Of a stretch of DNA of 10,000 bases, positions 1 to 8,163 are shown piece by piece. Within the stretch, counting starts at the first letter, position 1. Each line of letters opens with the position of its first letter. The notes beneath the pieces were generated by a model, which was not told the DNA's origin, ran no database searches, and saw nothing but the letters and a program-made list of their open reading frames with translations. The DNA is from Stramonita haemastoma (taxonomy: Eukaryota; Mollusca; Gastropoda; Neogastropoda; Muricidae), in the NCBI GenBank assembly GCA_030674155.1, contig CM060316.1:73704845-73714844 (forward strand). The letters are read 5' to 3'. Position numbers and translations under genes: made by a program.

Positions 1-697
1 AAAAAGTTTTAAATAAAATTTATTTAAAAAAATTTTAATACCCCTTTTTTCAGGTAAAGAGAATTTCCCACATAATAAACTTTTAAATTTATCAAAGTCC
101 ATAGTTTTTTGTCATTGCAACCCCTAATCCCTCTCACCATCCCATTCCCCTAACCACTTTTGGGAAGAAAACTGAACCCCTGAATACTGAAAAAATTTTT
201 GGGACTTCACCATTGACCCAATACAATTAAAAGGGAAGGTTTTTTTTTTTTTAAGTTATAAAACCACTTCACGGGCACGATTTTGGGAAAATACGTTCCA
301 TAATCAGCCCCCTTTGGGCTTACCTAAACGGCCTTTCCCTTTTGGGGCCCAATAAAAATTCAAAAGGGAAAAGGGAAAAAAAAATTTGAGGAAAAAAAAA
401 CTTTTACCTTCAGGGAGTTTTTCAGTAATACTTTTGCCATTTTTATACCCCTTTGGGCATGTACTTACACTTGCCCTGAAAAATCCCAAAACCTCCAAAA
501 CCCGGGAAATAAAGTGCTGACTTCAACCAACAAAAACAAACATACCCTTAGTTTCAAATTACAAGCAAAACATTACGCAAAGCAAAATTTGGGCCCAAAA
601 AACTCAAACCCCAATTATACCTACAAGGTCAACACGACATTCAAAAAAAAAGAAAAAACCCCAAACATAAAGGGGTTGCAGGGGTGGGAAAGGTCCC
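1..697. other. AT-rich, homopolymer-rich non-coding stretch
   Basis: No gene is supported here. The sequence is AT-rich and built largely from short runs of one base (A, T, C and G runs of four or more), including T12 near 241. The short minus-strand frame at 304-498 gives a Lys/Phe/Gly-rich protein with no recognisable domain and lies wholly in run-rich sequence. No tRNA, promoter or repeat unit could be made out. The texture matches the rest of the first 5.5 kb and may reflect poor consensus quality. Confidence 0.6.
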
Positions 698-834
698 AAA
701 AGAAAAAGAGAGAGAGAAAGAGAAGAGAGAGAGAGAAGGGGGAGAGGAGAGAGAGAAAAGGGGGGAGAGGGGAGGGGGGGAGGGAGAGGGAGAGAGAGAG
801 AAAAGAGAGAGAGAGAGAAAAGGGGAGAGAGAAA
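698..834 (+). repeat. Polypurine GA/GGA microsatellite
   Basis: This is 137 consecutive purines on the + strand. AGAG dinucleotide runs are interrupted by AAAG, GGGG and GGAG blocks, so it is an imperfect (GA)n array with G-rich interruptions. It passes directly into an ACAG array on its right, forming a compound microsatellite. The open frames crossing it encode only Arg/Glu/Lys repeats (or Ser/Leu repeats on the minus strand) and are explained by the repeat, not by selection. An uninterrupted purine tract of this length could adopt triplex structure; that is inference from known polypurine behaviour. Confidence 0.9.
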
Positions 835-841
835 CAGCCCA

Positions 842-850
842 ACAGACAAA

Positions 851-893
<43 letters not shown>

Positions 894-945
894 AAAAAAC
901 AAAGCAACAGAGACAGACAGAGATAGACAGACAGACAAAGCCTCA
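842..945 (+). repeat. (ACAG)n tetranucleotide microsatellite
   Basis: The core from about 851 to 881 is perfect ACAG/GACA tandem sequence, followed by interrupted copies to about 940 with AAAC, GAGACA and GATAGACA variants. It continues the purine array on its left, so the order on the + strand is GA then GACA. The same order recurs in the clean right half of the window at 8837, 9022 and 9486. Confidence 0.9.
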
Positions 946-1109
946 GAAAACAGACGAAAAAACAGCAACAGACGGACAACAGACAGAGAGAAAAAAATAA
1001 ACACAGAAAAAACAGTGACACAGAGAGAGCCCAAAAAAAGAAACAGACAAAAAAAAAAAACAAAAAAAAAACCCCCAACAAGAAAATCCCCCAAAATTTA
1101 AACCAAAAA
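946..1109 (+). repeat. Degenerate ACAG/A-rich tail
   Basis: A-rich sequence with scattered ACAGAC, ACAGAG and AACAGAC words looks like the decayed continuation of the neighbouring ACAG array. Long A runs separate the remnants. No T-containing stop codon occurs in one frame because T is almost absent. That leaves a long Lys/Arg/Gln/Thr-rich open frame (514-1101), which I do not regard as a gene. Confidence 0.6.
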
Positions 1110-1140
1110 CCCCCCCCCCCCCCCCCATTCCCACCCCCCC

Positions 1141-1171
<31 letters not shown>

Positions 1172-1179
1172 AAAAAAAA
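1110..1179 (+). repeat. Poly-C / poly-A homopolymer block
   Basis: The block holds a run of 17 C (1110-1126), a short ATTCCCA interruption, a run of 28 C (1134-1161), and then 18 A (1162-1179). On the minus strand this reads as two long G runs. Such runs are rare in genomes and hard to sequence, so the exact lengths should not be trusted. If real, the G strand could form quadruplexes and the C strand i-motifs; that is inference. Confidence 0.85.
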
Positions 1180-1616
1180 TCCCGAATGTGCCCCTAATGG
1201 AGCCGATATCGATCCGCTAAGCACAATCCCCCCTTTTAACAGCGGTTAGTATCGTTTTACAATGAGAAAGGCGAAGGGCAAAGCAGAGAAAAAACAAACG
1301 TTAAGGATTTTTTTTTGTTATATCCCCCCCCAAAAGGGGGGGCCAAAAAAAAACCCCCCCTTTTTTTTTAAAAAAACAATGGGTGAAAAAAAATTTTTAA
1401 AAGCCCACATTTTTTGTGACGTGAATAGCTAACTTTTAAATGGCCATGTAAACTGGGAATTATTTTTTTTTTTTTTTCCCCTTTTCCTTTTTTTTTCCCT
1501 TTTTTTTTCCCGTTTTTGGGGGACTTTTAGGTGTGCTTTTCTGGTGGTTCCTTTTTTCAAAAACGTGTCGTTTTTTTTCATCGCTCATTTTCATTCTTGC
1601 TACCCCAAAATTTTTT
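1180..1616. other. Mixed non-coding stretch, no gene seen
   Basis: A small island of more complex sequence (about 1180-1305) is followed by A, C, G and T runs. The only local structure I can point to is C8-AAAA-G7 at 1324-1342. No coding frame with a plausible composition, RNA gene or mobile-element end is visible. Confidence 0.5.
1324..1342. repeat. C8-AAAA-G7 inverted repeat
   Basis: Eight C, four A and seven G form a perfect 7-bp GC stem with a 4-base loop. It sits among other homopolymer blocks where C and G runs often alternate, so it may arise from the run-rich texture and not be a functional hairpin. No T-run follows immediately in the arrangement typical of a terminator, and the host appears eukaryotic, so I do not call it one. 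Confidence 0.5.
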
Positions 1617-1690
1617 GGGGTGGTGTTGTGGTGTGTGGGTGTGTTTGTTTGTGTGGTGGTGTTGTGGTGTGTGGGGGTTTTTTTTGGGGT
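1617..1690 (+). repeat. GT/GTG-rich repeat with a 21-bp direct duplication
   Basis: A GT-rich microsatellite-like segment contains an identical 21-base unit twice, at 1619-1639 and 1655-1675, 36 bases apart. The unit begins GGTGGTGTTGTGG. The segment between the copies is also GT-rich. Overlapping plus-strand open frames across it are Val/Cys/Gly-rich shadows of the repeat. Confidence 0.75.
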
Positions 1691-1715
1691 GCGGTCTGTT
1701 TTCGCCCCTTTTGCC

Positions 1716-1942
1716 CCGTCGTCTGTCTTTTTATCTGTCTGTCGGGGCTGTCGGGGGTCGATTTTTTGGGCGGCGGCTGGATTAAATCACACAGAGTTTT
1801 TTTTCCCCTTTTTTGGGAAAAAATTTTAAAAGGGTTTTTTATCCTGTTGATTTGATTTAAATTTTGTTTTAAATTCCCCCCTTCCTGTTTCGCTCTCTCT
1901 GTCCCCTGTCTCTCTATCTCCCTTCTGTTTTGTCTGTCTGTC
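1716..1942 (-). repeat. Scattered TCTG/TC (GACA/GA) pyrimidine repeats
   Basis: Short TCTG runs lie at about 1718-1744 and 1930-1941, and TC runs at about 1892-1920. They are separated by homopolymer-rich sequence. Read on the minus strand these are the same GACA and GA families seen elsewhere in the window, so this is one of only two places where they run in the opposite orientation. Confidence 0.6.
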
Positions 1943-1945
1943 CTC

Positions 1946-2300
1946 TTTTTTTTTATGGGTTTTTTTCTGTATTTGCCCCCGGGGGGTTTTTCAATTTTTT
2001 TTTCCCCCTGCTCTGTAAAAGGGCCCCTGCCTCTGTCCTGCCCTCTTTTGCCCTTCTGGGGGCCCGCCGGGGGCCTTTTTTCTCCCCTTTGTTCCCCCCC
2101 CCCCCTCCCCCCTCCCCCCGTCCCTATCTCTCCCCCTCCTCTGTAACTATTTTTAAAATTTTTTTTTCCCGTTTTTGTCTCGTCGTCTTTTCCCTTTTCC
2201 TTTTTTGGGGCCCTTTTTCCCGGGTTTTTCGGGGCCCTCTCTGTCTTTCCTTTTTCTCCCTAAAACCCCCCCCCCCCCCCCCTCTCTCGCCCCAAAAAAG
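1946..2300. other. C/T-rich homopolymer stretch, no gene
   Basis: Pyrimidine-rich sequence with C12 at 2094-2105, further C runs to 2119, and C17 at 2266-2282. The plus-strand open frame from 1930 to 2451 is Pro/Phe/Ser-rich and follows from the C and T runs, so it is not called. Confidence 0.6.
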
Positions 2301-2323
2301 GATACATAACTATGTTATTGTGT

Positions 2324-2361
2324 ACACACACACACACACCCCACACCACACACACACACCA
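2324..2361 (+). repeat. (CA)n microsatellite
   Basis: Two AC dinucleotide runs (2324-2339 and about 2348-2359) are joined by CCCACACC. This is a short imperfect CA array. It matches the CA arrays at 6350 and 8268 in composition, which suggests that the noisy left half belongs to the same genome. Confidence 0.88.
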
Positions 2362-2606
2362 CATTCAAAAAACCCCCAAAAAAATTCACAAAAAAACCAT
2401 TTTAAGAATAAAATTTCCCCAACAAAGCTATCATTCCGATTATACAAGTAGCACCTTTTTAAAAACCCTTTTCATCAAAAGTATTTTACCCCTTTTGGTT
2501 TTTGTTGCAGGCGTGAAACTAGAGATTGCGTGGGGAAAAAACTGCTGCCCTTTTTTTTTGAAATGAACATGTCCCCGCCGGGGGCCTTTTTATTGAGTAC
2601 ATAAAT
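2362..2606. other. Mixed-complexity non-coding stretch
   Basis: An A-rich part is followed by less repetitive sequence at 2420-2560. A pyrimidine stretch ending in TTGTTGCAG at 2502-2510 resembles a 3' splice site, but no coherent exon frame follows it: the frame there ends within about 60 bases in a short Phe/Cys-rich run. I see no gene here. Confidence 0.45.
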
Positions 2607-4225
2607 GTGTTTCTTTTGTTGCTTTTTTTTTCTTCGGGGTTGCTGATACGTTTCTTTTTTTTTCTGTTTTGTTTTTCTTGGGGGTGTTCGCTTTTTTTTT
2701 TTTCGTTCCCCTTTTTTTCTTGTTGTGATACGGGGTTTTTTTGTGTTTTTTTTTGGGGTTTTTTTTGTTGCTGTTTCGGGTTTTTTTTTTTTTGCGGGGT
2801 TTTTTTTTCTTGTTTTCGTTTTTTTCCTTTGGGTTTTTTTTTTTTGTTTCTTCTTTTGCTTTGTTTTTTCTCTTTTTTTCTGTTGTGGGGTTTTTTCTTG
2901 TTCTGCCCCTTTTTTTTCTTGATCTGTCTTTTTTTTTTATTGCTCTTCGGGGTTTTTTTTTTTGCGGGGTTTTTTTTTCCCCCCCCTTGGGGGCTGTTTG
3001 TTTTTTTTTGTTGCTGTTAGGTTTTTCCTTTTTTTTGGGGTTTCTTTTTTTTCTTGGGGTGTTTTTTTCTTTTTTTTTTTTTGGGTTTTTTTTCCCGGCC
3101 CCGTTTCTTCTTGTTGCGGGGCTTTTTTCTTTTTTTTGCTGTTTTTTTTTCCTTTTTGCTTTTTTTGGGTTTTTTTTTGAGCTGTTATATTTCTCCTTTT
3201 TTTCTTTTTATTTTTTCTCCTTTGTTGCTGTTATTTTTTTTTTGTTGCTTTCTTTTGTCGCTTTTTTTTCCTTTTTTGCTTTATTTTTTTTTTGCCCCCT
3301 GTTATGTTTCCCCGGGGGGGCTTTTTTTTTTCCCCTTTTTTCTTTATGTTTCTTCTTGTTCGGTTATGTTTCTTCTTGTTGCTGTTATGTTTTTTTTGTT
3401 GCTGTTATTTTCCCCTTCCCTTTTTTTTGTTATGTTTCTTTTTTGGGTTTCTTTTTTTTTTTCGCTTGTTCCCCTTTTTTTTTTTCTTGCTGCTGTTCTG
3501 TTTCGCTTGTTTTTTCGGGGTTTTTCCCCCCGTTGCTTTTTTGGGGTTTAATTTTCCCCTTTTCCCGTTCTTTTTCTTTGCTTTTTCTTTTCTTTTTGTT
3601 GTTTTTTTTTTTTTTTGCGCGGGGGGTTTTTTTCCTTTTTTCTGCTTTATTTTTTTTTTTGTCGCGTTATATTTTTTCCTTGCCGGGTTTTTTTCTTTTT
3701 GTCGCGGGTTTTTTTCTTCGGTTTCCCTTTTTCTTTTCTTTTTTTTGTTTTTTTGTTCTTTGGGGGGTTTTGTTTTTTCCCCTTGTGAATTTTTTTTCTT
3801 TTGTTTTTTTGTTTCTTCGTTCTGTTCTGTTTCTTTTTTTTGTTTTTTTTTCTTTTTTTGGGGGTTTTTTTGGGGTTTTTCTTTTTGCGTTTTGTTTTTA
3901 TTTTTTTTTTGTTTCCTCTTTTTGGGGTTTTGTTTCCCCCCTTGGGGTTTCTTTTTTTTGGGTTTTTTCTATTTTCTTTTTTCTTTTTCCTTTTTTGGGG
4001 TTTTTTTTTTCCCCTTTTTTTTGCTGTTTTTTTTCGTCTTGTGACTTTTTTTTTCCCCTTTTTTTTTGTTTTTTTTGTTCTTTTTGTTGTTTTTTTCTTT
4101 TTTTTTTTTGGCTGCTTTTTTCCTTTTTTTGGGGTTTTTTTTTTTGTTATCTTTTGCTTTTTAGGGCCCTTCTCGTTGCTGTTTTTTTTCCTCTTTTTTT
4201 TTTTTCGTTTTTTTTGGGGGGTTAA
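2607..4225 (+). repeat. T-rich, A-depleted low-complexity tract
   Basis: About 1.6 kb of T runs punctuated by GGGG, CCCC, TTGTTGC and TTCTT words. A is almost absent on the + strand: between 2731 and 3179 I count only three (2922, 2939, 3019). Because every stop codon needs an A, frames stay open by chance. That explains the 494-codon Phe/Leu-rich frame at 2741-4225, which looks like a membrane protein but has no natural composition. Recurrent GTTGCTGTTAT words suggest that a short tandem repeat underlies at least part of the tract. Confidence 0.8.
3344..3410 (+). repeat. 20-21 bp tandem repeat, about 3 to 4 copies
   Basis: The word TTATG or TTATT recurs at 3344, 3364, 3385 and 3405, giving spacings of 20, 21 and 20. 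Between the words the units share TTTCTTCTTGTT and GCTG segments. This is the clearest stretch of a repeat whose degenerate traces extend from about 3184 to 3434 and possibly through the whole T-rich tract. The unit is itself built from YTT/TTG trinucleotides, so it could be an expanded trinucleotide repeat with interruptions. Confidence 0.65.
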
Positions 4226-5560
4226 AAACTATTTTTTTCCCAGTCGCTCCTTTGCCCCCCTTTGCATTTGATTTCTTGTATTGACCCGGGGGTTTTTCCC
4301 TTTTTAATTTTCCCCCCCATGTTTTTTTTGTGTTTTGCGCTTTTTCTTTTTGTATTTTTTCCCCTAAGATTATTTGCGTTTGTTGATTTTTTTTTTTTTT
4401 TGGGGGCCTGTCTATTTTTTGGTGTTTTTTTTTTCTTATAAAATTTTTTAAAAAAATTCCTTTTTTTGGTGTTTTTTTCCCCCTTCCCTATTTTTGGGAA
4501 AATGGGTTTTTGTGTGTCCGGGTTTTTTTTTTTGGGGGGGGTTTTTGTTTTTTAAAATTTTTTTGATTTTGTTATTTTTTTCCCCCCCCCTTTTCTTTTT
4601 TTTTTTTTCCCCCTTTTTCCTTTTTTTGTTTTCGGAAAAATTTTCTACATATTTTGTTTTGCGGGCTAACTAAATGCGGGGCCCCCGGGGTTGGGGGGAA
4701 TTTGGGCGATTTATTTTCTGCTATTTTGGGGGTTTTTGTCGGGTTAGGGAAAACCTCAATCAAGGTGTTTTTTTGTTTTTTCAGGGTCACCAAGGGTTTT
4801 CTTTTTTTTTTAAAAATTTCAGGTTTTTTTTTTCTTTTTGTTTTTTTTCCCCTTTTTGCTTGTTTTGTTTAAAAAAATTTAAGTATTTTTTTTTTTTCCC
4901 CTCCAAAAAATTTTTTGGGTCAAAAACTTTTTTTAACTTTTTTCCCTTTTTGGGGGAATTCCTTGGGGTTTTAAATGTTTTTTTATGGGGGTTGGAAATA
5001 TAAAAAATAATTTTTTTTTAAAATTGCATCCCTTTTTAAAACCAAAAATTTCAAAGCTTTTTTTTGGGGGAAATTTTTAAAACCGGCAATAACTTGTTTT
5101 CGAAAAAAATATGCCCCTTTTCAATCCCCTTTCGAAAGAAAAAATTTTTTGGGCAAAAAATTTTTAAAATTACTAATAGAAAAAAAAAAAGTATGCCTTC
5201 GTCGGCTGTCGGTCCGGCTTTCTAAATTTTTTTGTTAAGAGTGTTACAAGGGGGGAAATTTTAAAACTTCCATTTTTTTTTTTTGGCTCTTTTTTTACCT
5301 TTTTTTTTAATTTTTAAAAAAAAAAAAATTTTATAATAAATTTTTTTTTTTCTGTTTTACCACGCTCCTCACCCTACCTAGACAAACACAAAAAAACCAA
5401 AGCACTTTAAAAAACAAAAAAAAACATTCCACATTAAAAAAAGGGGCCTTTTTTTTCTGCGGGATCCGGTTTTTTTGGGTTTTTTTCCCCCGGTTGAGGG
5501 GAGGGAAAATTTTGGGGGGTGTTAAGCATGTGGGGCCCAGGGGGCCCCTTGGGGTAAAAT
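4226..5560. other. AT-rich, homopolymer-rich stretch, no gene
   Basis: Alternating T, A, G and C runs include T15 at 4387-4401 and many TTTAAAA junctions. A few islands of more complex sequence occur, such as 4640-4790 and 5190-5225, but none carries a frame of plausible composition. The plus-strand frame at 4674-5003 is Phe/Gly-rich from run translation. No RNA gene or mobile element end was identified. Run density falls off towards the right edge, where the window changes to normal texture. Confidence 0.6.
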
Positions 5561-5595
5561 GAGCCCCTCTAATGACAGCTGGCTATTTACTGCGT

Positions 5596-5640
5596 CGCTC
5601 TCTCTTCTCTCTCTCACTCCTCTACTCTCTCTCTCCGCCC
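5596..5640 (-). repeat. (TC)n block, inverted to the GA blocks that follow
   Basis: A pyrimidine-rich TC array with ACT and TACT interruptions. It is separated by about 50 bases of unique sequence from a GA-rich block (5698-5790), so the two arms could pair imperfectly as a long hairpin. Apart from the noisy TC runs near 1890-1940 it is the only TC-oriented array in the window. Confidence 0.8.
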
Positions 5641-5697
5641 TCAACCTACAGCACAGGACTGATGCAAACTCTTGACACCACGATCGAATAAGAAAAT

Positions 5698-5790
5698 AAG
5701 AGAGTTGAGAGAGAGGGATTGAGAGAGAGAGAGAAAGAGAGAAATAAGTAGAGCGAGTGAGAAGAGAGAAAGACAGAACAGACTGAGACA
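5698..5790 (+). repeat. Interrupted (GA)n with GACA end
   Basis: A GA-rich block containing a near-perfect GA run at about 5721-5742, then AAGAGAG variants, ending in AGACAGAACAGACTGAGACA. The GA part again precedes the GACA-like part on the + strand. The minus-strand Ser/Leu-rich open frame across it is a shadow of the repeat. Confidence 0.8.
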
Positions 5791-5823
5791 AGTCGATGAC
5801 TAATCAGTTACAGAAAACAACTA

Positions 5824-6070
5824 AGGAAAGAGAAAACGGAGAGAGAGTGGGGGGAAAAGTAATGTAAAGTAAAGACAGAGAGAGATACAAGAAGAAGGAG
5901 ATAGAAAGAGCGAGAGCGTAGATTATTAATAGATTATTTAAATGGGTGTGTTGAGTTATGTGTATGATTGTATTAGAGATGTATGATAGAGAGAGAAAGG
6001 TAGTAGATAGTAGAGAGAGAAGAGAGTGAGAGAAGAGAGAGAGAGAAGAGGAGAGAGATAGAGGAGATAA
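5824..6070 (+). repeat. Interrupted purine-rich GA repeats
   Basis: GA-rich segments at about 5826-5920 and 5983-6067 flank a short AT/GT-rich segment (5921-5980) containing TGTGTTGAG and TATGTGTATG words. The interruptions are numerous, so this is an old or heavily mutated array. The minus-strand Ser/Leu-rich frame spanning it is not a credible gene. Confidence 0.7.
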
Positions 6071-6177
6071 CACAAGATTGACAGTAGACAAGGAAAAGAG
6101 ATATTGTCCATATATAAAAAGAATGCTCTAGCTCTACCGCCTCGTCCTTACCCCCTCCGTCCGGTCTAGGGCTGTCT

Positions 6178-6237
6178 TCTCACTCACACATCACTCTCAC
6201 TCTCTATCACATCTCACTCACTCACACACACACACCA
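6178..6237 (+). repeat. CA/CT-rich microsatellite
   Basis: CTCACACATCACTCTCAC-type sequence ends in a short pure CA run (6224-6235). It mixes CA dinucleotides with CACT and CATC tetramers and is an imperfect compound array. Confidence 0.75.
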
Positions 6238-6349
6238 TCAAACACTTTCGCATCCCATTGCTCACAACACTGGCTAAAACACCTCACACTCAACGAACCA
6301 CCACACTATGCTCACGCATGCAAGCACTACGCACCGCGCACGATCGGCT

Positions 6350-6393
6350 CACACACACCATACACACACACACACACCGCATGCACGCACGCA
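6350..6393 (+). repeat. (CA)n followed by GCAC repeat
   Basis: CA dinucleotides at about 6350-6378 with one CAT interruption are followed by GCATGCACGCACGCA. The CA to GCAC transition parallels the GCAC array at 7892-7923. The open frame crossing here (6308-6553) begins in His/Thr repeats and then runs into unique sequence with no recognisable domain, so it is not called. Confidence 0.82.
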
Positions 6394-6990
6394 TTTTATT
6401 ATCGCTAGTATGTATAACTATACGTTAGTGGAGTATCCTTCTCTCTTTCCACAATCATTGAAGATGCCAACAGATTGTACCCGGTCAATAACATATCATA
6501 GCGCCAGTCCAGTGCATGCATCAGCAAAACTCGTTCCATTTCAATTGTATTGACGAAATAAAAATCTCCAATACAATCATACAAACTGTTTCAAGAACAG
6601 ATTTATCAAAAGGAGAGGGATTCTTCTATCTTTCTATATAACCTCTAAACAGTTGTAGTTTTCTCAAATGGGTGTGTAGATTGGTTACGCATCGGATAAG
6701 ATCGCTACTACATCATTTCAAATTTATCCAGTTAATTCCTCTTTTAATTGTGGTCCTCTGGAAACTTACTTCCTCTTTTCCTCCACCAATGGTCCTATTG
6801 ACTGCGGCATAGGCATAGATAATTTATTTTGATTTTTTTGCTATTCGAGGTCGCTGTAGCCTGCCATATAGCGTACAACTAGAGTTAGAAAATATGTATT
6901 TAGGAGTAGTAATTCTGTGTTTGGCAGTCTCGACGAGCTTGAGCTAATTCTTCTGCCAATTTTTGTTTATCGCGAGTACATTGGTCTACT

Positions 6991-7060
6991 TTTATGATAG
7001 CTCAGTGTAAAGCATTGCCTCCCCCAGTCAATTTAACACATCGAGAGTGGTTGACCATTT
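6991..7060 (+). mobile_element. Very weak tRNA-derived SINE-like segment
   Basis: TAGCTCAGTGTAAAGCATTG at 6998-7017 resembles the D-arm / A-box part of a tRNA (TRGCTCAGT-type, then AAGCA). About 50 bases downstream, GGTTGACCATT at 7049 shares only the first few bases with a B box (GGTTCRA). The spacing is slightly long and no A-rich tail or target duplication was found. It could be a decayed tRNA-derived SINE or chance similarity, and chance is more likely. Confidence 0.15.
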
Positions 7061-7347
7061 GTGGGACCGTATTGCGTGCCTGCTTATGACAGTACTACCT
7101 TTGACGGTCCTCCCTCTGTTAGTCATAGATATAGCACGAGGGAGAAAAGATGGGCCCCCTCAAGATCTGCTCCTATAGCTAGCTCTTTCTCGCTCCCCCT
7201 ACGCCACTTAGCTTGGGGCACGTTCCCTTTAGACTTGTTCGTGATGTTTGATAGACTGTTGCGTTACTGGTTTGGGAATTATTGCTTAGACTGACTGAAA
7301 CAGTATACAGCGCAATACTTTATATACAAAAAATCCGCTGTCATTAA

Positions 7348-7386
7348 ACTGTGGTTTCACTGATCATCTACCACAGTGTACCACAG
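7348..7386. repeat. 8-bp inverted repeat with a duplicated arm
   Basis: ACTGTGGT (7348-7355) and ACCACAGT (7370-7377) are perfect reverse complements separated by 14 bases. The right arm's core ACCACAG is repeated ten bases on at 7380-7386. The loop holds the palindrome TGATCA. It is small enough to be chance, and no function is proposed. Confidence 0.4.
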
Positions 7387-7690
7387 GCCTATGCTGTATA
7401 ATAGTTGCAGAAATCAGATTTTTCATATAGGATTTCGATAAACAAACATGAATTGCTGGGTGTTTTTAAAACTTGGTGGAAAATTGTCTTCAAAAGATTA
7501 AGGCATCCACAGAGACTAGGATTTCTTTTCTATTAGCCGAGTAACGGCAATGAAAATGCACGACAATAATTTCCATTACTCGTTATTAGCCATCAATTTT
7601 GTAATTTAAGGGGCTATTTTGTAAATATTAGAACGTCCAGCGGTTACTTTTCTGAAAGCATGGGGCATTCTTAGTGATATTTTGCACACT

Positions 7691-7891
7691 ACAAATCATG
7701 ATTAAACGTAAATGGAAAATCAAGTATTCTATTCTTCACAAAAGGAGCTTTCTGGTCGTTTATCCGACAGTCGTCTTCTGTCTTCTTTCTCTTAACTGCC
7801 TGTCAACTCCTTCTTATTTGTCTTTCTCTTCGTTCGCTAGACCTCTCTATCTCACTCACACTACATAAATACTCACAACCGTGCCATAGGC
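7691..7891. other. Unique spacer, no gene
   Basis: A short 64-codon frame at 7674-7868 is Ser/Leu-rich and ends in the CT/CA-rich approach to the next repeat. It has no recognisable domain and I do not call it a gene. Nothing else was identified. Confidence 0.5.
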
Positions 7892-7923
7892 AGCACGCAC
7901 GCACCACGCACGCACGCACGCAC
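7892..7923 (+). repeat. (GCAC)n tetranucleotide microsatellite
   Basis: About seven GCAC/CGCA units with one slipped CAC interruption near 7904. A CA-containing sequence follows immediately (CACATTCACACATG). Arrays of this unit also end the CA array at 6379-6393. Confidence 0.88.
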
Positions 7924-8005
7924 ATTCACACATGATTATAAAACCACATGATTACTTTACTTGATGTACACTCTGAAAACAAATCTTGGATTTTTAATTG
8001 AACTT

Positions 8006-8118
8006 TCACACACCTCACGCACACCAACACAACAGACTGACAAACAACAGACCCATAGACAGAGAGACAGACAGAGAGATACTGCGGAGAGAGATAGAAG
8101 AGAGAGAGAGAAGAGAGT

Positions 8119-8163
<45 letters not shown>

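Larger units (their letters stand above)
6394..7690. other. Unique spacer sequence, no gene recognised
   Basis: About 1.3 kb of ordinary mixed-complexity, moderately AT-rich DNA. Open frames are short. The longest, 7061-7294 (77 codons), gives a protein with no domain, signal peptide or membrane segment I recognise and ordinary random-frame composition. It could hold regulatory DNA, intron sequence or old transposon remains, but I see no proof of any. A weak tRNA-like stretch (6991-7060) and a small hairpin (7348-7377) are listed separately. Confidence 0.55.

Noticed and set aside
842..945. CRISPR-like regular repeats
   Set aside because: The units are four bases with no unique spacers, so these are simple tandem microsatellites. 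The same holds for all the other arrays.
514..1101. Plus-strand open frame of 195 codons, Lys/Arg/Glu/Gln-rich
   Set aside because: It is the translation of A-rich, GA and ACAG repeats. T is nearly absent, so stop codons cannot form, and the protein has no non-repeat domain.
2490..2560. Possible 3' splice site (pyrimidine stretch ending TTGTTGCAG at 2502-2510)
   Set aside because: T-rich sequence makes such sites common by chance. No coding exon follows and no matching donor was identified.
2741..4225. 494-codon open frame resembling a multi-pass membrane protein
   Set aside because: The protein is mostly Phe, Leu, Gly and Ser from T, G and C runs. Overlapping plus-strand frames in the same tract are also long and open, which points to A depletion and not to selection.
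5532..5548. GGGGCCC / GGGCCCC inverted repeat as a regulatory hairpin
   Set aside because: It is seven bases with a three-base loop, in a segment where G and C runs alternate frequently, so chance or run inflation explains it.
7061..7294. 77-codon frame in clean unique sequence
   Set aside because: Random-looking composition, no signal peptide, membrane segment or motif, and a length expected by chance in 1.3 kb of spacer.
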